DNA of 64,000 nucleotides from assembly GCA_003132665.1 (NCBI GenBank), contig PKYN01000006.1:1-64000 (forward strand), written 5' to 3'. Below, in pieces: positions 45,215-54,230 of this stretch. The number at the start of each line of letters is the position of its first letter. Positions within the stretch are counted from its first letter, which is position 1. The notes beneath the pieces are model-generated. The model was not told where the DNA came from and did not search any database. It saw nothing but the letters and a program-made list of their open reading frames with translations. A program made the translations under genes and the position numbers. The DNA is from Actinomycetota bacterium. Lineage in GTDB: Bacteria > Actinomycetota > Thermoleophilia > Gaiellales > Gaiellaceae.

Positions 45215-46620
45215 CGCTCTGGGCGGTACTCACGTCGTTCAAGGGCCGGATCAATCGCCTCGACTACTGGATCAAGGGCGCCATACCTCTGGGCTTCGTG
45301 GTTCTTGCTCCGGTTGTCGTTCTTACGATCTTCGGTCATGACGACGCGGCTCTGGTCGTGTTCGGGGCTCTTGCCCTCGCTGCGCTGTGGCCGATGCTCG
45401 CCGTCACAGTCAAGCGTCTCCACGATCGCGACCATCCCGGCTGGCATCTCGCTCTCCAGCTATTCCCGGTCTTCGGTCAAGCCTTTGCCATCTGGCTTAT
45501 CGCCGACGTGGGCTTTTTGAAGGGCACCTACGGTCGCAATCGCTTTGGCGACGACCCGAGCGGCGCCTTTGCCGATGTGGTGCTCGAGGTCAGCCCCGAC
45601 GCTCTCATCACAGTCGGCGGGCTGACCAAATACTTCGCCCTCACGCGCGGAGTTCTCGTAAGTCACGAGCTCGGCCAGGTGCACGCGGTCGACGACGTCT
45701 CGCTGGAGGTGAAGCGAGGCGAGACGCTCGGGCTGGTGGGTGAGACCGGCTGCGGGAAGTCCACTCTGGCGCGGGTCGTAACTCGCCTGATCGAGCCCAC
45801 GAGTGGGCGGATCGTGTTCGACGGCAAGGACATCACGGCCTGGTCGCGGCGGCAGCTGCGCCCGCTCAGGCGAGACATGCAGATCATCCTCCAAGACCCC
45901 TATTCGGCGCTCAATCCGCGCCGTCCGGTAGGCGCGATCATCGGCGAGCCGCTGCGGATACACAAGCTCGGCTCAAAGAAGGAGCGGCGGGCTCGAGTGC
46001 GCGAAGTGATGGAGTTCGTCGGGCTGAATCCCGAGCACTACAACCGCTTCCCATACGAGTTCTCGGGCGGGCAGCGGCAGCGTATCGGCGTCGCCAGGGC
46101 GATCGTGACCAAGCCCAAGCTGATCCTGGCCGACGAGCCGGTCTCGGCGCTGGACGTCTCGATCCAGGCGCAGGTCCTGAACCTACTCGAAGATCTGCGC
46201 GACGAGATGGGCCTGACGCTCCTTTTCATCGCCCACGATCTCTCGGTCGTGCGCCACGTCTCCGACCGCATCGCCGTCATGTACCTGGGCAAGATCGTCG
46301 AGCTGGCGCCGCCCGAGACGCTTTGCTCGCATCCCAAGCACCCGTACTCCGGCGCCCTGCTGTCGGCGGTACCGGTCGCCACAGCCGATGCCGAAGAGGC
46401 GCGCAGCCGGCGCATCATCCTGCACGGCGATCCGCCTAGCCCGGTCGAGCCGCCGAGCGGCTGCCGCTTCCACACCCGTTGCCCGAAGGCGCAGCCGCTC
46501 TGCAGCGAGGTCGAGCCGCCGCTGGCGGCGAAGGGCCTACCGGAGCAGTTTGCGGCCTGCCACTTCCCGCTGACCGAGGAAGAGATAGAGCGCGCCATCC
46601 TGCGTCCGCGCGAGAGCTAG
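45211..46620 (+). CDS. DUF805 membrane domain fused to DppF/OppF-like ATPase
   Basis: A 469-residue protein. Residues ~1-115 are a DUF805 domain: FKGRINRLDYWIKGAIPLGF, with hydrophobic helices at ~25-42, 50-65 and 80-98, and the family motifs VKRLHDRDHPGWH and GTYGRNRFGDDP. Residues ~135-469 are a complete OppF-type ATPase: Walker A GETGCGKST, signature FSGGQRQR, Walker B LILADEPVSALD, and the C-terminal CRFHTRCPKAQPLC block. The fusion puts an ATPase directly on a membrane anchor. GTG 45211 overlaps a short frame. Last gene of the operon. Confidence 0.92.
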   Translation: MTLWAVLTSFKGRINRLDYWIKGAIPLGFVVLAPVVVLTIFGHDDAALVVFGALALAALWPMLAVTVKRLHDRDHPGWHLALQLFPVFGQAFAIWLIADVGFLKGTYGRNRFGDDPSGAFADVVLEVSPDALITVGGLTKYFALTRGVLVSHELGQVHAVDDVSLEVKRGETLGLVGETGCGKSTLARVVTRLIEPTSGRIVFDGKDITAWSRRQLRPLRRDMQIILQDPYSALNPRRPVGAIIGEPLRIHKLGSKKERRARVREVMEFVGLNPEHYNRFPYEFSGGQRQRIGVARAIVTKPKLILADEPVSALDVSIQAQVLNLLEDLRDEMGLTLLFIAHDLSVVRHVSDRIAVMYLGKIVELAPPETLCSHPKHPYSGALLSAVPVATADAEEARSRRIILHGDPPSPVEPPSGCRFHTRCPKAQPLCSEVEPPLAAKGLPEQFAACHFPLTEEEIERAILRPRES

Positions 46621-46767
46621 CCGACGCGGCCGATCCGCGGCGCCGGCGACCGCAGGGCTGCTCTCCGCACTACCAGTGCGCCTTCACATCCGTACGGCCG
46701 CCGGCATCCACGGCTTGACCGCCTCGAACGTACATCCCTTCCGGAAAAGGCTCTAGAGTCAGTTCTC

Positions 46768-47721
46768 GTGGCCAGACGGCGATCGTGGACAACCTCGGAG
46801 CTCGCGGAAGGTGTGCGCGCGGGCGACAAGCGCGCGCTTGCGCGGGCCCTGAGCGTGGTCGAGCGTGGGGGCGAGGAGGCCGAGCAGCTTGTGCGCGAGC
46901 TTCATCCCTCGAGCGGTGCCGCGTACACGATCGGCGTCACCGGGCCGCCCGGGGTCGGAAAGTCCACTTTGATCGGAGCGCTGGTCACGCACGTACGCGC
47001 TCTCGGCCGCAGCGTCGGCGTGGTCTCGGTCGATCCCTCCAGCCCGTTCAGCAAGGGAGCGCTCCTCGGCGACCGGATTCGCCTGAGTGAGCACTTTCTC
47101 GATCCCGAGGTCTTCATCCGCTCGATGGGCACGCGTGGGCATTCGGGCGGGCTGGCCGAGGCGACGCTCGAAGCCTTGCTCGTGCTCGATGCGGGCGGTC
47201 GCGAGCTGCTCTTCGTCGAGACGGCCGGCGTGGGGCAGAGCGAGGTCGCGATTGCGGGGCTGGCCGACACGGTCGTGCTGGTGTTGATGCCCGGCTCGGG
47301 CGACTCCGTACAGGCGCTCAAGGCCGGCGTGATGGAGATTCCGGACGTGATCGTGCTCAACAAGAGCGACCACGCGAGCGCCGCGACCACCCTTGCCGAG
47401 CTCAGACAGGCGGTTTCGCTGGGGGCCGGGGCCGGACCGCCGATAGTCAGCACTCGGGCCAGCGACGGAAACGGCGTCGACGTGCTCTGGCAGACGATCG
47501 AAGAGCATCGCGAGGCGCTGGAGCAGAGCGGGGAGCTCGAGCTGCGCCGGCGGGAGAACCTACGCCGCGAGCTACTCGACCTTGCGGCCAGCCGCATGCG
47601 CCGCGAGCTCGAGCGAGCCTGCGCCGACGATCCCAAGCTCGACGAGCTGATTAACGCCGTCGCCGAGAAGCGCCTGGATCCGCTCAGCGCGGTGCGCGAG
47701 TTGAGAGCCCGCCTCGGCTAG
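46768..47721 (+). CDS. meaB: MeaB/ArgK-type GTPase (methylmalonyl-CoA mutase chaperone)
   Basis: A 317-residue G3E-family GTPase. P-loop GPPGVGKST (residues 59-67), then VVSVDPSSPFSKGALLGDRIRL, the Mg/switch motif MGTRGHSGGLA and G4 VLNKSDHA. By family it protects and reloads adenosylcobalamin-dependent methylmalonyl-CoA mutase. The mutase itself is not in the window. The start is GTG 46768. Confidence 0.92.
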   Translation: MARRRSWTTSELAEGVRAGDKRALARALSVVERGGEEAEQLVRELHPSSGAAYTIGVTGPPGVGKSTLIGALVTHVRALGRSVGVVSVDPSSPFSKGALLGDRIRLSEHFLDPEVFIRSMGTRGHSGGLAEATLEALLVLDAGGRELLFVETAGVGQSEVAIAGLADTVVLVLMPGSGDSVQALKAGVMEIPDVIVLNKSDHASAATTLAELRQAVSLGAGAGPPIVSTRASDGNGVDVLWQTIEEHREALEQSGELELRRRENLRRELLDLAASRMRRELERACADDPKLDELINAVAEKRLDPLSAVRELRARLG

Positions 47722-47750
47722 CAGCCTGCCCGGCGCCGCAGCGGCGAGCG

Positions 47751-48914
47751 CTAGTTGGCACCGGCTTCGATCAGGCCTTCGCGCACAGAGTCGACGTCGG
47801 GTTGGACCTTGCCGGCAGAGAGGTGCTTCGAGCGGGCCATCAAGGCGAGCGTGCCGGCGCCGGCGGCGACCGCAAGGGCGAAGAAGACGCCTCCGGGAAG
47901 CCTGGTCAAGAACTCGACACCGGCTCCGACCAGCGCGGCGCAGGGGAGTGTGATCAGCCAGGCGATGACGATGTTGCCGGCCACGCCCCAGCGAACGGCT
48001 CTGAGCCGCGAGCCCGCTGCACCCGCGCCGAGCACGGAGCTCGAGACGGTGTGCGTGGTGGATACCGGGAAGCCGAAGTGAGCGGTCAACCAGAGCACGC
48101 TTCCGGCAGTAGCCTCGGCGGCGAAGGCGCGCGGCGGCTCGAGCTTCGTGATCCGCTGACCGACTGTGCGGATGATTCGCCAGCCGCCGGCATAGGTACC
48201 GAGCGACATCGCCGTCGCGGCGCCGATGATCACCCAGAGCGGAGGTCGGCTGAAGCTCGCGTCGAGGTGGCCGGACGCGACCAGTGCCAGGGCGAGGATG
48301 CCCATCGTCTTCTGAGCGTCATTGGTGCCGTGGGTGAAAGCGAGCCAGCCCGACGAGAGCGGTTGTAGCCGCCGGAAGAAATGATTGACCCGGTCGGGTC
48401 GGCGCTTCCGGATCAGCCAGAGGAGGATCAGCATCAAGAGCGTGGCGGTCGGGATCGCGAGCAGCGGTGCGAGTAGCGACGGCGCCAGCACCTTTTCGTA
48501 CAGCCCCTTCCAGATGACCACCCGGGCTCCATTCATATGCAGGCCGAAGGCGGAGATGGCCGAGCCCAGCATCCCTCCGATGAGCGCGTGGCTGGAGCTG
48601 GACGGGAGACCGAGGTACCAGGTCGTCAGGTTCCAGACGATCGCTCCGATCAACCCCGCGAGAATGATCTTCAAGCCCGACTCGCCGACGAACAGCTTCT
48701 CGTTGACGATGCCCTTGGCGATGGTGGCCGCGACCTTGAAGGAGATGAAGGCGCCGACGAAGTTGAGCGCCGCGGCCCAGAGAACGGCGACACGCGGCGA
48801 GAGGGCCCGCGTCGAGACGGCGGTTGCGATCGAGTTGGCGGTGTCGTGGAAACCGTTCGTGAAGTCGAACAAGAAGGCGATCGCGACAACCGCTACGAGT
48901 GTGGCCCAGAGCAT
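47751..48914 (-). CDS. pit: PiT-family inorganic phosphate transporter
   Basis: A 387-residue protein with the two PiT signature repeats: FDFTNGFHDTANSIATAV near the start and SSGWLAFTHGTNDAQKTMGI in the second half. About ten membrane helices. It imports phosphate with cations. ATG 48914 shares a base with the stop of the upstream DUF47 gene (TGATG), so the two are translationally coupled. Confidence 0.94.
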   Translation of the reverse strand: MLWATLVAVVAIAFLFDFTNGFHDTANSIATAVSTRALSPRVAVLWAAALNFVGAFISFKVAATIAKGIVNEKLFVGESGLKIILAGLIGAIVWNLTTWYLGLPSSSSHALIGGMLGSAISAFGLHMNGARVVIWKGLYEKVLAPSLLAPLLAIPTATLLMLILLWLIRKRRPDRVNHFFRRLQPLSSGWLAFTHGTNDAQKTMGILALALVASGHLDASFSRPPLWVIIGAATAMSLGTYAGGWRIIRTVGQRITKLEPPRAFAAEATAGSVLWLTAHFGFPVSTTHTVSSSVLGAGAAGSRLRAVRWGVAGNIVIAWLITLPCAALVGAGVEFLTRLPGGVFFALAVAAGAGTLALMARSKHLSAGKVQPDVDSVREGLIEAGAN

Positions 48915-49534
48915 CAGCTGTTCTTGACGACGATATTGCCGATCAGGTGCGCAGCGGTCTCGGCCGAATCGATTGCCGCCTCGAGAGCCTCGAAGATGTC
49001 CTTCCACTGGATGATCAGCCTCGGCGAGACCTTGTCGTCTTCGAACAGCGCCCCGATCGCGTCGCGGAGGATCGCGTCACCCTCGTCCTCGAGTTGCTTG
49101 AGCGCGACGAGTTGTTTCGACACGCCGCGCAGCCCGCGCAGTCCGCGCAAGGCGTTCGCCAGATGCTCGGTCGAGCCGACCAGAATCCGGCACTGCTCGA
49201 TCGCCTGTTCCATCGGGCTTTCGATGTGGTAGATGTCGATCAGCTCGGAGGCGTCGTCGAGATAGTCGACGACGGTGTCGATCGCGCTGGCCAGGGAGTA
49301 GATGTCCTCGCGGTCGAGCGGCGTGATGTACTGCGTGTTGAGGAGCCCGATGATCTCGGCGGTGATGTCGTCGCCCTTGTGCTCGAGGTCGGTGACCGCC
49401 TTCTGGCCGATGGTCGTATCGGGAATGTTGCTGAAGCGCTTCTGCACGAGCCGCGCCGCTTCGAGCGCGTTCTCGCCGGCTCGAGTGAAGAGGTCGTAGA
49501 ACTCAGCTTGCCGTGGGACGAGAGAAAAGCGCAT
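48914..49534 (-). CDS. DUF47 (PhoU-like) phosphate transport accessory protein
   Basis: A 206-residue all-helical protein: LVPRQAEFYDLFTRAGENALEAARL, DLEHKGDDITAEIIGLLN, and TPLDREDIYSLASAIDTVVDYLDDAS. This family is usually encoded next to PiT and helps control it. ATG 49534 has an AAGGAG site; an upstream Met 11 codons earlier lacks one. Confidence 0.92.
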   Translation of the reverse strand: MRFSLVPRQAEFYDLFTRAGENALEAARLVQKRFSNIPDTTIGQKAVTDLEHKGDDITAEIIGLLNTQYITPLDREDIYSLASAIDTVVDYLDDASELIDIYHIESPMEQAIEQCRILVGSTEHLANALRGLRGLRGVSKQLVALKQLEDEGDAILRDAIGALFEDDKVSPRLIIQWKDIFEALEAAIDSAETAAHLIGNIVVKNS

Positions 49535-49608
49535 CTCTGACTCCTTGGTACGAGTTGCCGTCGGCACTCACGCTAGTAGAGAGGTGGCGAGCGCGGGTTA
49601 CGAACCGG

Positions 49609-50295
49609 TTACAGAATCGCTACGGGCGTCTCGTCGGGCTTCGCGACCTGGAGAATCAGGCGATAGCCGACGCCCGGAGTGGTGCGGATGCGGAGCTCGG
49701 CGGCGTCCTCGAGCTTGTCGCGCAGCCGCTTCACATTGACGTCCACCGAGCGATCGCCGCGCACCATGCTGTAGCCCCAGACCTTGCGGTATATGACCTC
49801 CCGTGGCACGGTCTCGCCCACTGTCTCGGCCAGCGCGAGCAAAACGCCGCGCTCGCGCTTGGTGAGTCGTAGGGGCGCCTCTCGCCAGCTCGCCTTTCCG
49901 CTGGGAGAGACGATTCTGAGGTCGCCGAGCTCGAGCGTCTGCGAGGCGGGACGGCGGCCGTGCCGGGCGGCATTGCGCACGCGGGCGAGTAGCTCTCGAT
50001 CGTCCATCGTGCCGTCGAGCACCTCGTCGGCGCCGGCGTCGAGAAGCTCGCTGACGCGGGTCGACGAAGAGGATCGGAGCCAGACTACGAGTGCTCGTCC
50101 GGGATAATCCCGAAGCATCCGCGTCAAAAAGTAGGGATCGTCGGAGCGCGGATGGAAGACGATCACGTCGAACTGCTCGCAAAGCAAGAGGTGCTCGGCC
50201 TCGCCGCTGTGGCTCTTGACCGTAATCTCGCAACCGCCCGCGCTGAGCGCGCTATCGAGCCGATCGGCGTCCTCGGCCAAAACCAGGATGCGCAT
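49609..50295 (-). CDS. OmpR-type response regulator with degenerate receiver
   Basis: A 228-residue protein. The receiver domain (1-~115) has the first acidic pair (VLAEDADRL), but the strand that should end in the phosphorylated Asp reads FDVIVFHPRS, with no Asp. The C-terminal winged helix is normal (LTKRERGVLLALAETVGETVPREVIYRKVWG ... RSVDVNVKRLRDKLED ... TTPGVGYRL). No histidine kinase is nearby. Position next to DUF47/PiT suggests control of phosphate genes. It could act without phosphorylation. Confidence 0.87.
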   Translation of the reverse strand: MRILVLAEDADRLDSALSAGGCEITVKSHSGEAEHLLLCEQFDVIVFHPRSDDPYFLTRMLRDYPGRALVVWLRSSSSTRVSELLDAGADEVLDGTMDDRELLARVRNAARHGRRPASQTLELGDLRIVSPSGKASWREAPLRLTKRERGVLLALAETVGETVPREVIYRKVWGYSMVRGDRSVDVNVKRLRDKLEDAAELRIRTTPGVGYRLILQVAKPDETPVAIL

Positions 50296-50376
50296 ACCGG
50301 CAGAGTATCGCCTGGCGAGCGGCAGAGACCGGGGGTGCGCGCGCCCGCAAGCTCTTCGTCAACTCTTAACGACGGC

Positions 50377-50396
50377 TCAGGCTCTTTTAAGCCTGA
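50377..50396. promoter_or_regulatory. Palindrome between response regulator and following gene
   Basis: The arms CAGGCT (50378-50383) and AGCCTG (50390-50395), with matching T/A outside, form a 7-bp dyad separated by 6 A/T-rich bases. It lies between divergent starts at 50295 and 50447. It could be an operator or a small hairpin. Confidence 0.35.
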
Positions 50397-50446
50397 TCAG
50401 AAACCATGGCAAGAGGTAGCTCGATCTCGGCGAAAGAGGATGTGAA

Positions 50447-50662
50447 ATGCGGCGACGTGGCGAGGATAGGTCCAGGTTCAACCCGGAGCAACTACAACTC
50501 GAGCTCTCTGTGCTCGCGCTCGAGCGGCAGAGAATGCGTGAGTCTGGAAGCTCGGGCGCGGTGCTGGAGACGAACAGGCTGGAGATCGGGCGCCGCCAGT
50601 ACGAGCTTTCCGCTGCGCTGATTCAGCGTCACCTCGGGCACCCCGTCGAGCGCGCCGCCTGA
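50447..50662 (+). CDS. Small helical hypothetical protein
   Basis: A 71-residue product from ATG 50447 (AGAGGA upstream). The central QLQLELSVLALERQRMRE and NRLEIGRRQYELSAALIQRHLG suggest two helices, perhaps a small coiled coil. No family is recognised. Confidence 0.5.
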   Translation: MRRRGEDRSRFNPEQLQLELSVLALERQRMRESGSSGAVLETNRLEIGRRQYELSAALIQRHLGHPVERAA

Positions 50663-50759
50663 GCTGTCCCGGCGCCGAGCGTCGGCGCGGCCGATAGTCT
50701 CATCCCATGCATCGCGATTGCGGCATCCTACGGCGCCCGTCACCGGGCTGGAGCGTCGA

Positions 50760-51077
50760 ATGAGCAGCGAGCTGGAGAGCTTCTTCGCCGAGATTCCGGC
50801 CCGAGCCGCTAGTAAGGATCTGTCCGGAGTGCGGGCCACCTACGCCTTCGTGGTGGTCGATGGCGGAAAGTCCTGGACGGTTCGCATAGAAGGGCAGGAC
50901 GTGACGGTACGGGACGGTGTCGAGGAGGACGCCGATTGCACTATCTCGGCCTCCGAAGAAACCTTCACCCGCCTACTCGATCACAAGCTCGGGGTCATGT
51001 CCGCGTACATGAGCGGAAAGCTGAAGCTGAGCGGCGATCTTGGCATGGCGATGCAGCTGAACAAGCTGATTCCCTGA
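50760..51077 (+). CDS. SCP2 sterol-carrier-like protein
   Basis: A 105-residue single SCP2 domain. The pattern YAFVVVDGGKSWTVRIEGQDVTVRDG, ADCTISASEETFTRLLDHKL and the closing MSGKLKLSGDLGMAMQLNKL is characteristic. It binds an unknown lipid or is an inactive carrier module. ATG 50760 has GGAG at 7 bases. Confidence 0.85.
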   Translation: MSSELESFFAEIPARAASKDLSGVRATYAFVVVDGGKSWTVRIEGQDVTVRDGVEEDADCTISASEETFTRLLDHKLGVMSAYMSGKLKLSGDLGMAMQLNKLIP

Positions 51078-51479
51078 ACGGCTAACGACCGTTCCAACAG
51101 AACTCGAGCTGCGCGCGCACGGTCTCTTCCGCCGCGCCGGACAGCAGAGCAGGAGAGCTCTTGCTGGTCGAATGCTCTTGGCTAGGGAGAGAGCTCCGTC
51201 CTGACATCCCTCGAACGAGTGATGTCAGCGCGATCCTGTCCCTCGAACGAGGGATGTGAGACGACAACGACCTACAAGGGTCATACAATTACGCTTCTCC
51301 CCCCACGGTAGGAGCTAGCCAGTGTCGTGCCTAGTTCGTCCGGCGGCGGAGGAGCACGAGATCGTTCGCCGCATGGACTCGTATCGCCGCAGGAAAGACC
51401 GGCCTGGAACCGGTGTGAGGACGAGTGCGCTCGATTCCTCGTCGCGAAGTCCTCTCGCCTGCGGCGGGTGGAGAGCGTG
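51078..51479. other. Intergenic region with palindromic repeats
   Basis: About 400 bases before the GGDEF/HD-GYP gene (less if its alternative GTG 51327 is used). It contains a 26-base imperfect palindrome and its partial copy. I see no gene here; short frames on the minus strand have no coding features. Confidence 0.5.
51202..51257. repeat. Palindromic repeat pair upstream of the GGDEF/HD-GYP gene
   Basis: TGACATCCCTCG/CGAGTGATGTCA (51202-51227) is a 26-base near-perfect palindrome with a central AA. The word CCCTCGAACGAGxGATGT recurs at 51208-51225 and 51240-51257, 32 bases apart. The layout suits an operator or paired hairpins. Confidence 0.65.
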
Positions 51480-53699
51480 ATGGGCGAGGGGCCCATGCCG
51501 CTCGGCGAGGAGATCCGTGCCGATCGTCGCGATGCTTCTCCGCTCGTGGCGGAGATGGTGCTCTTGCTCGTGCTCGCCTACGTGCTGAGCTTCTGGCTAG
51601 CGCTGAACGGATCGATACTCAGAGAGGGCGTTTTGCTGGGAGCGCTGGGACTTGCCGGCAGCTCGGGTGTTCTCGCCGTGCGCAGGGCTCCGAGGTCGGC
51701 GCGGACTATCTGGTTGGCGGTTCCGATCTTCTGTCTCCTGCTGGCGGCGGGTGAGTCGGGTCGCCTGCTGGCGGGTCATTTGGACGCGAGCACCGGCGCG
51801 CGCTGGCTTCCGGCGGGAGCGCTTACGTTGGGCGCTTACTCCCTGCTCGCGCTCGCGGCGTTGCGCCTTCTGGCCGGTTCGTCGCTCATCGCCTGGTCGC
51901 TCGGGTTGATCGACTCGGCGATGGTTGCGCTGGCGGCCTCTGCTCCCTGGTACACGATGTACATCTCGCCGCGGATAGGCGATCACGGCGGCTCGGCTCT
52001 TCTTCCGCAGCTCATTGTTCCCGTGGCGGCCGCGGTGACGCTGGTGTTGGTCTGGCTTTCGAGTCGGGCCGCGCCGAAGGCGGAGATCTCGCAGTTTGTC
52101 CTCGTCGAGGCGATCGGGGCCGGATTCGCCGGCGCCGTCTTTGTCTCTCGCCACCTGTTAGGAGGCGGGAGCATGGCGCCCGTTCACGGCGCTCTATTCG
52201 CGTCGGCGCTTCTCGTCGTCGCCGCCGCGGAGCTGACCGGCAGGTCGGCGGGCGTGCACCGGAGTAGCCGTTTCAGCTTTGGGATGGCGAGGATGGCCGT
52301 TGTCTTCGTGGCCTTCGCCGTCTCGCTCGCCTACGCCGGGCTCGCGTTCCGGCGCGGAGATCAGCTCGGCGGGTTTGCCATCACCAGCGCCGTCTCGATA
52401 TTGCTGGTCTTTCGCCTGCTGGTGCACTCGCTCGAGCGCCACCATCATTCCGTTCGGCTCGAGGAGGCGCTGCACGAACAGGAACAGCTCGCGGTCATGG
52501 ACTCTCTGACCGGGCTTTACAACAGGCGTTTTCTCGATGCCGAGCTCCAGCTCGAGCTCGATCGGAGCGCCAGGTCACATGCGCCGGTTGGCGTGCTTCT
52601 CTGCGATCTCGATCACTTCAAGCAGATCAACGACGAGCACGGGCATCTGGTAGGAGACAGCGTGCTGCGAGAAGTAGCGCGCCGGCTGCTCAACGCGGTA
52701 CGAAACGGCGATCTAGTCGCTCGTTACGGCGGCGAAGAGTTCGTTGTGCTGCTGCCCGACGGCGGCAAGGAGAAACTGAGAGAGATCGGCGAGCGCTGCC
52801 GCCGAGCCTTCGAAGTGGCGCCGTTCCAGCTTCCCCAAAACGAAGAAGCACTCGTGACCATCTCGATTGGCGGCGCCTGCTGGCCCGACGACGCGAACAC
52901 GCCGCGGGGTCTCGTGGGGGCCGCGGACGCCGCTCTATATCGCGCAAAGGCGGCCGGACGAAACCGGATTTGCCTGAGCGATGCCGGAGAAGGCGAGGGC
53001 GCGGGCCCCTTGCCGATGCCGGAGATGAGTAGTGCGCCCGAGCAGGCAATGCAATCAGGAGCAGAGCCCTGGCTGGGTCTTTCCTCGCTGCGATCGGCGG
53101 TGACCGGTGAGGGAATCGTGCCGCTCATAGGCTCGCGGGACGACGTCGTGCCGATGGAACGCTGGGCGGCGCTGGTGGCGCGCGCGCTTGGCCTGGACGA
53201 GGCGGCACAGCGGCGCTGCGCGCTGGCCGCTCGCTATCACGACGTTGGCAAGAGCACGCTCCCGAAGGCGATTCTGAGCAAGGACGGTCCGCTTTCCATC
53301 CTCGAGTGGGAGCTCGTCAAGGAGCATCCGGAGATGGGCGCCACCCTTGTCGAGCTGACGCCCGAACTGGCCGGCATCGCGCGCATCATCCGCGAGCACC
53401 ACGAGCGCTACGACGGCCGCGGTTATCCGCGGGGAAAGAAGAGCGAAGAGATCTCGACCGAGGCGCGGATCATCGCCTGCTGCGACGCCTGGGAGGCGAT
53501 GCGAAGCGAACGAGCTTACGCCGCCGCGAGAACGGCGAGCGAGGCGCGGGCGGAGCTTCTCGCCGGGCGCGGCACTCAGTTCGATCCCGAGGTCGTCATG
53601 GCCTTCCTGATGTTCGACGAGGGCGACTTCGAGGGCGCGACAAAAGCCCTCGACGATCTTTCGGCGAGGGCCGGTATACGGCTACCGAAGGAGTACTAG
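51480..53699 (+). CDS. Membrane GGDEF plus HD-GYP cyclic-di-GMP protein
   Basis: A 739-residue protein. About eight membrane segments occupy residues ~20-310. A GGDEF domain follows with intact active site RYGGEEF (R415-F421) and an upstream inhibitory-site RNGD. Then comes an HD-GYP-type domain with H587-D588-V-G-K, HPEMGATLV and HHERYDGRGYP. Both catalytic signatures look intact, so it could make and degrade cyclic di-GMP, or one domain may be only regulatory. GGAGAG lies upstream of ATG 51480; GTG 51327 is an alternative adding 51 residues. Confidence 0.88.
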   Translation: MGEGPMPLGEEIRADRRDASPLVAEMVLLLVLAYVLSFWLALNGSILREGVLLGALGLAGSSGVLAVRRAPRSARTIWLAVPIFCLLLAAGESGRLLAGHLDASTGARWLPAGALTLGAYSLLALAALRLLAGSSLIAWSLGLIDSAMVALAASAPWYTMYISPRIGDHGGSALLPQLIVPVAAAVTLVLVWLSSRAAPKAEISQFVLVEAIGAGFAGAVFVSRHLLGGGSMAPVHGALFASALLVVAAAELTGRSAGVHRSSRFSFGMARMAVVFVAFAVSLAYAGLAFRRGDQLGGFAITSAVSILLVFRLLVHSLERHHHSVRLEEALHEQEQLAVMDSLTGLYNRRFLDAELQLELDRSARSHAPVGVLLCDLDHFKQINDEHGHLVGDSVLREVARRLLNAVRNGDLVARYGGEEFVVLLPDGGKEKLREIGERCRRAFEVAPFQLPQNEEALVTISIGGACWPDDANTPRGLVGAADAALYRAKAAGRNRICLSDAGEGEGAGPLPMPEMSSAPEQAMQSGAEPWLGLSSLRSAVTGEGIVPLIGSRDDVVPMERWAALVARALGLDEAAQRRCALAARYHDVGKSTLPKAILSKDGPLSILEWELVKEHPEMGATLVELTPELAGIARIIREHHERYDGRGYPRGKKSEEISTEARIIACCDAWEAMRSERAYAAARTASEARAELLAGRGTQFDPEVVMAFLMFDEGDFEGATKALDDLSARAGIRLPKEY

Positions 53700-53717
53700 A
53701 GCACCAAGGAGCGGGCG

Positions 53718-54083
53718 TTAGCCCTTGCTGCGCCTGTCTTCGACCTCACGCCGCTCGGCACCGTTGGATCGCCGCTCGGCGACGACCGGAGCGGTGACCG
53801 TCTTTTCGGGCTCCGGCTCTTCGGGCAGTGCCTTGCGATGGAGAGCGGGATCGCCGTTGCCGTTGGTGTCCTTGGCGGTGTCGTCGAGGAGGAGACGTGC
53901 GCGCGCGAGTCGTTTGCGCTGGGCATGCGCCTGCGCAAGCGATTGACGCGTTGCTTCGAGCCGTTCTGAGAGTTCGGCTATCTGGTGCTCGAGAGCTTCT
54001 TGGGCGCTGCGCAGAGCTTTCGCATCGAGCAGTCCGAGGAGTTCGTCGAGCTGAACGAGCTGCTGTTCGAGATCTGTTGCCAC
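53718..54083 (-). CDS. Coiled-coil hypothetical protein
   Basis: A 121-residue protein. Residues ~1-65 are a continuous heptad-rich helix (EQQLVQLDELLGLLDAKALRSAQEALEHQIAEL). The remainder is a charged, disordered tail (EEPEPEKTVTAPVVAERR). No family is recognised. It is convergent with the GGDEF/HD-GYP gene. Confidence 0.65.
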   Translation of the reverse strand: MATDLEQQLVQLDELLGLLDAKALRSAQEALEHQIAELSERLEATRQSLAQAHAQRKRLARARLLLDDTAKDTNGNGDPALHRKALPEEPEPEKTVTAPVVAERRSNGAERREVEDRRSKG

Positions 54084-54230
54084 AACTTGCCTCCGCAGGA
54101 GTCGGTCCAGCGCGGAATCGGGGGGACAGCGATCTTATCGCCGGTTTGCGCGATCGCCATTAATTCCTATCCCTGAGTCGAGGGACACGGCGCGAACTTC
54201 GGGGCGCCGGCGGGAAAGGAGAAAGCCCGC

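Noticed and set aside
51082-51288. 68-codon minus-strand frame before the GGDEF/HD-GYP gene
   Set aside because: No ribosome site and it crosses the palindromic repeats; no coding features.
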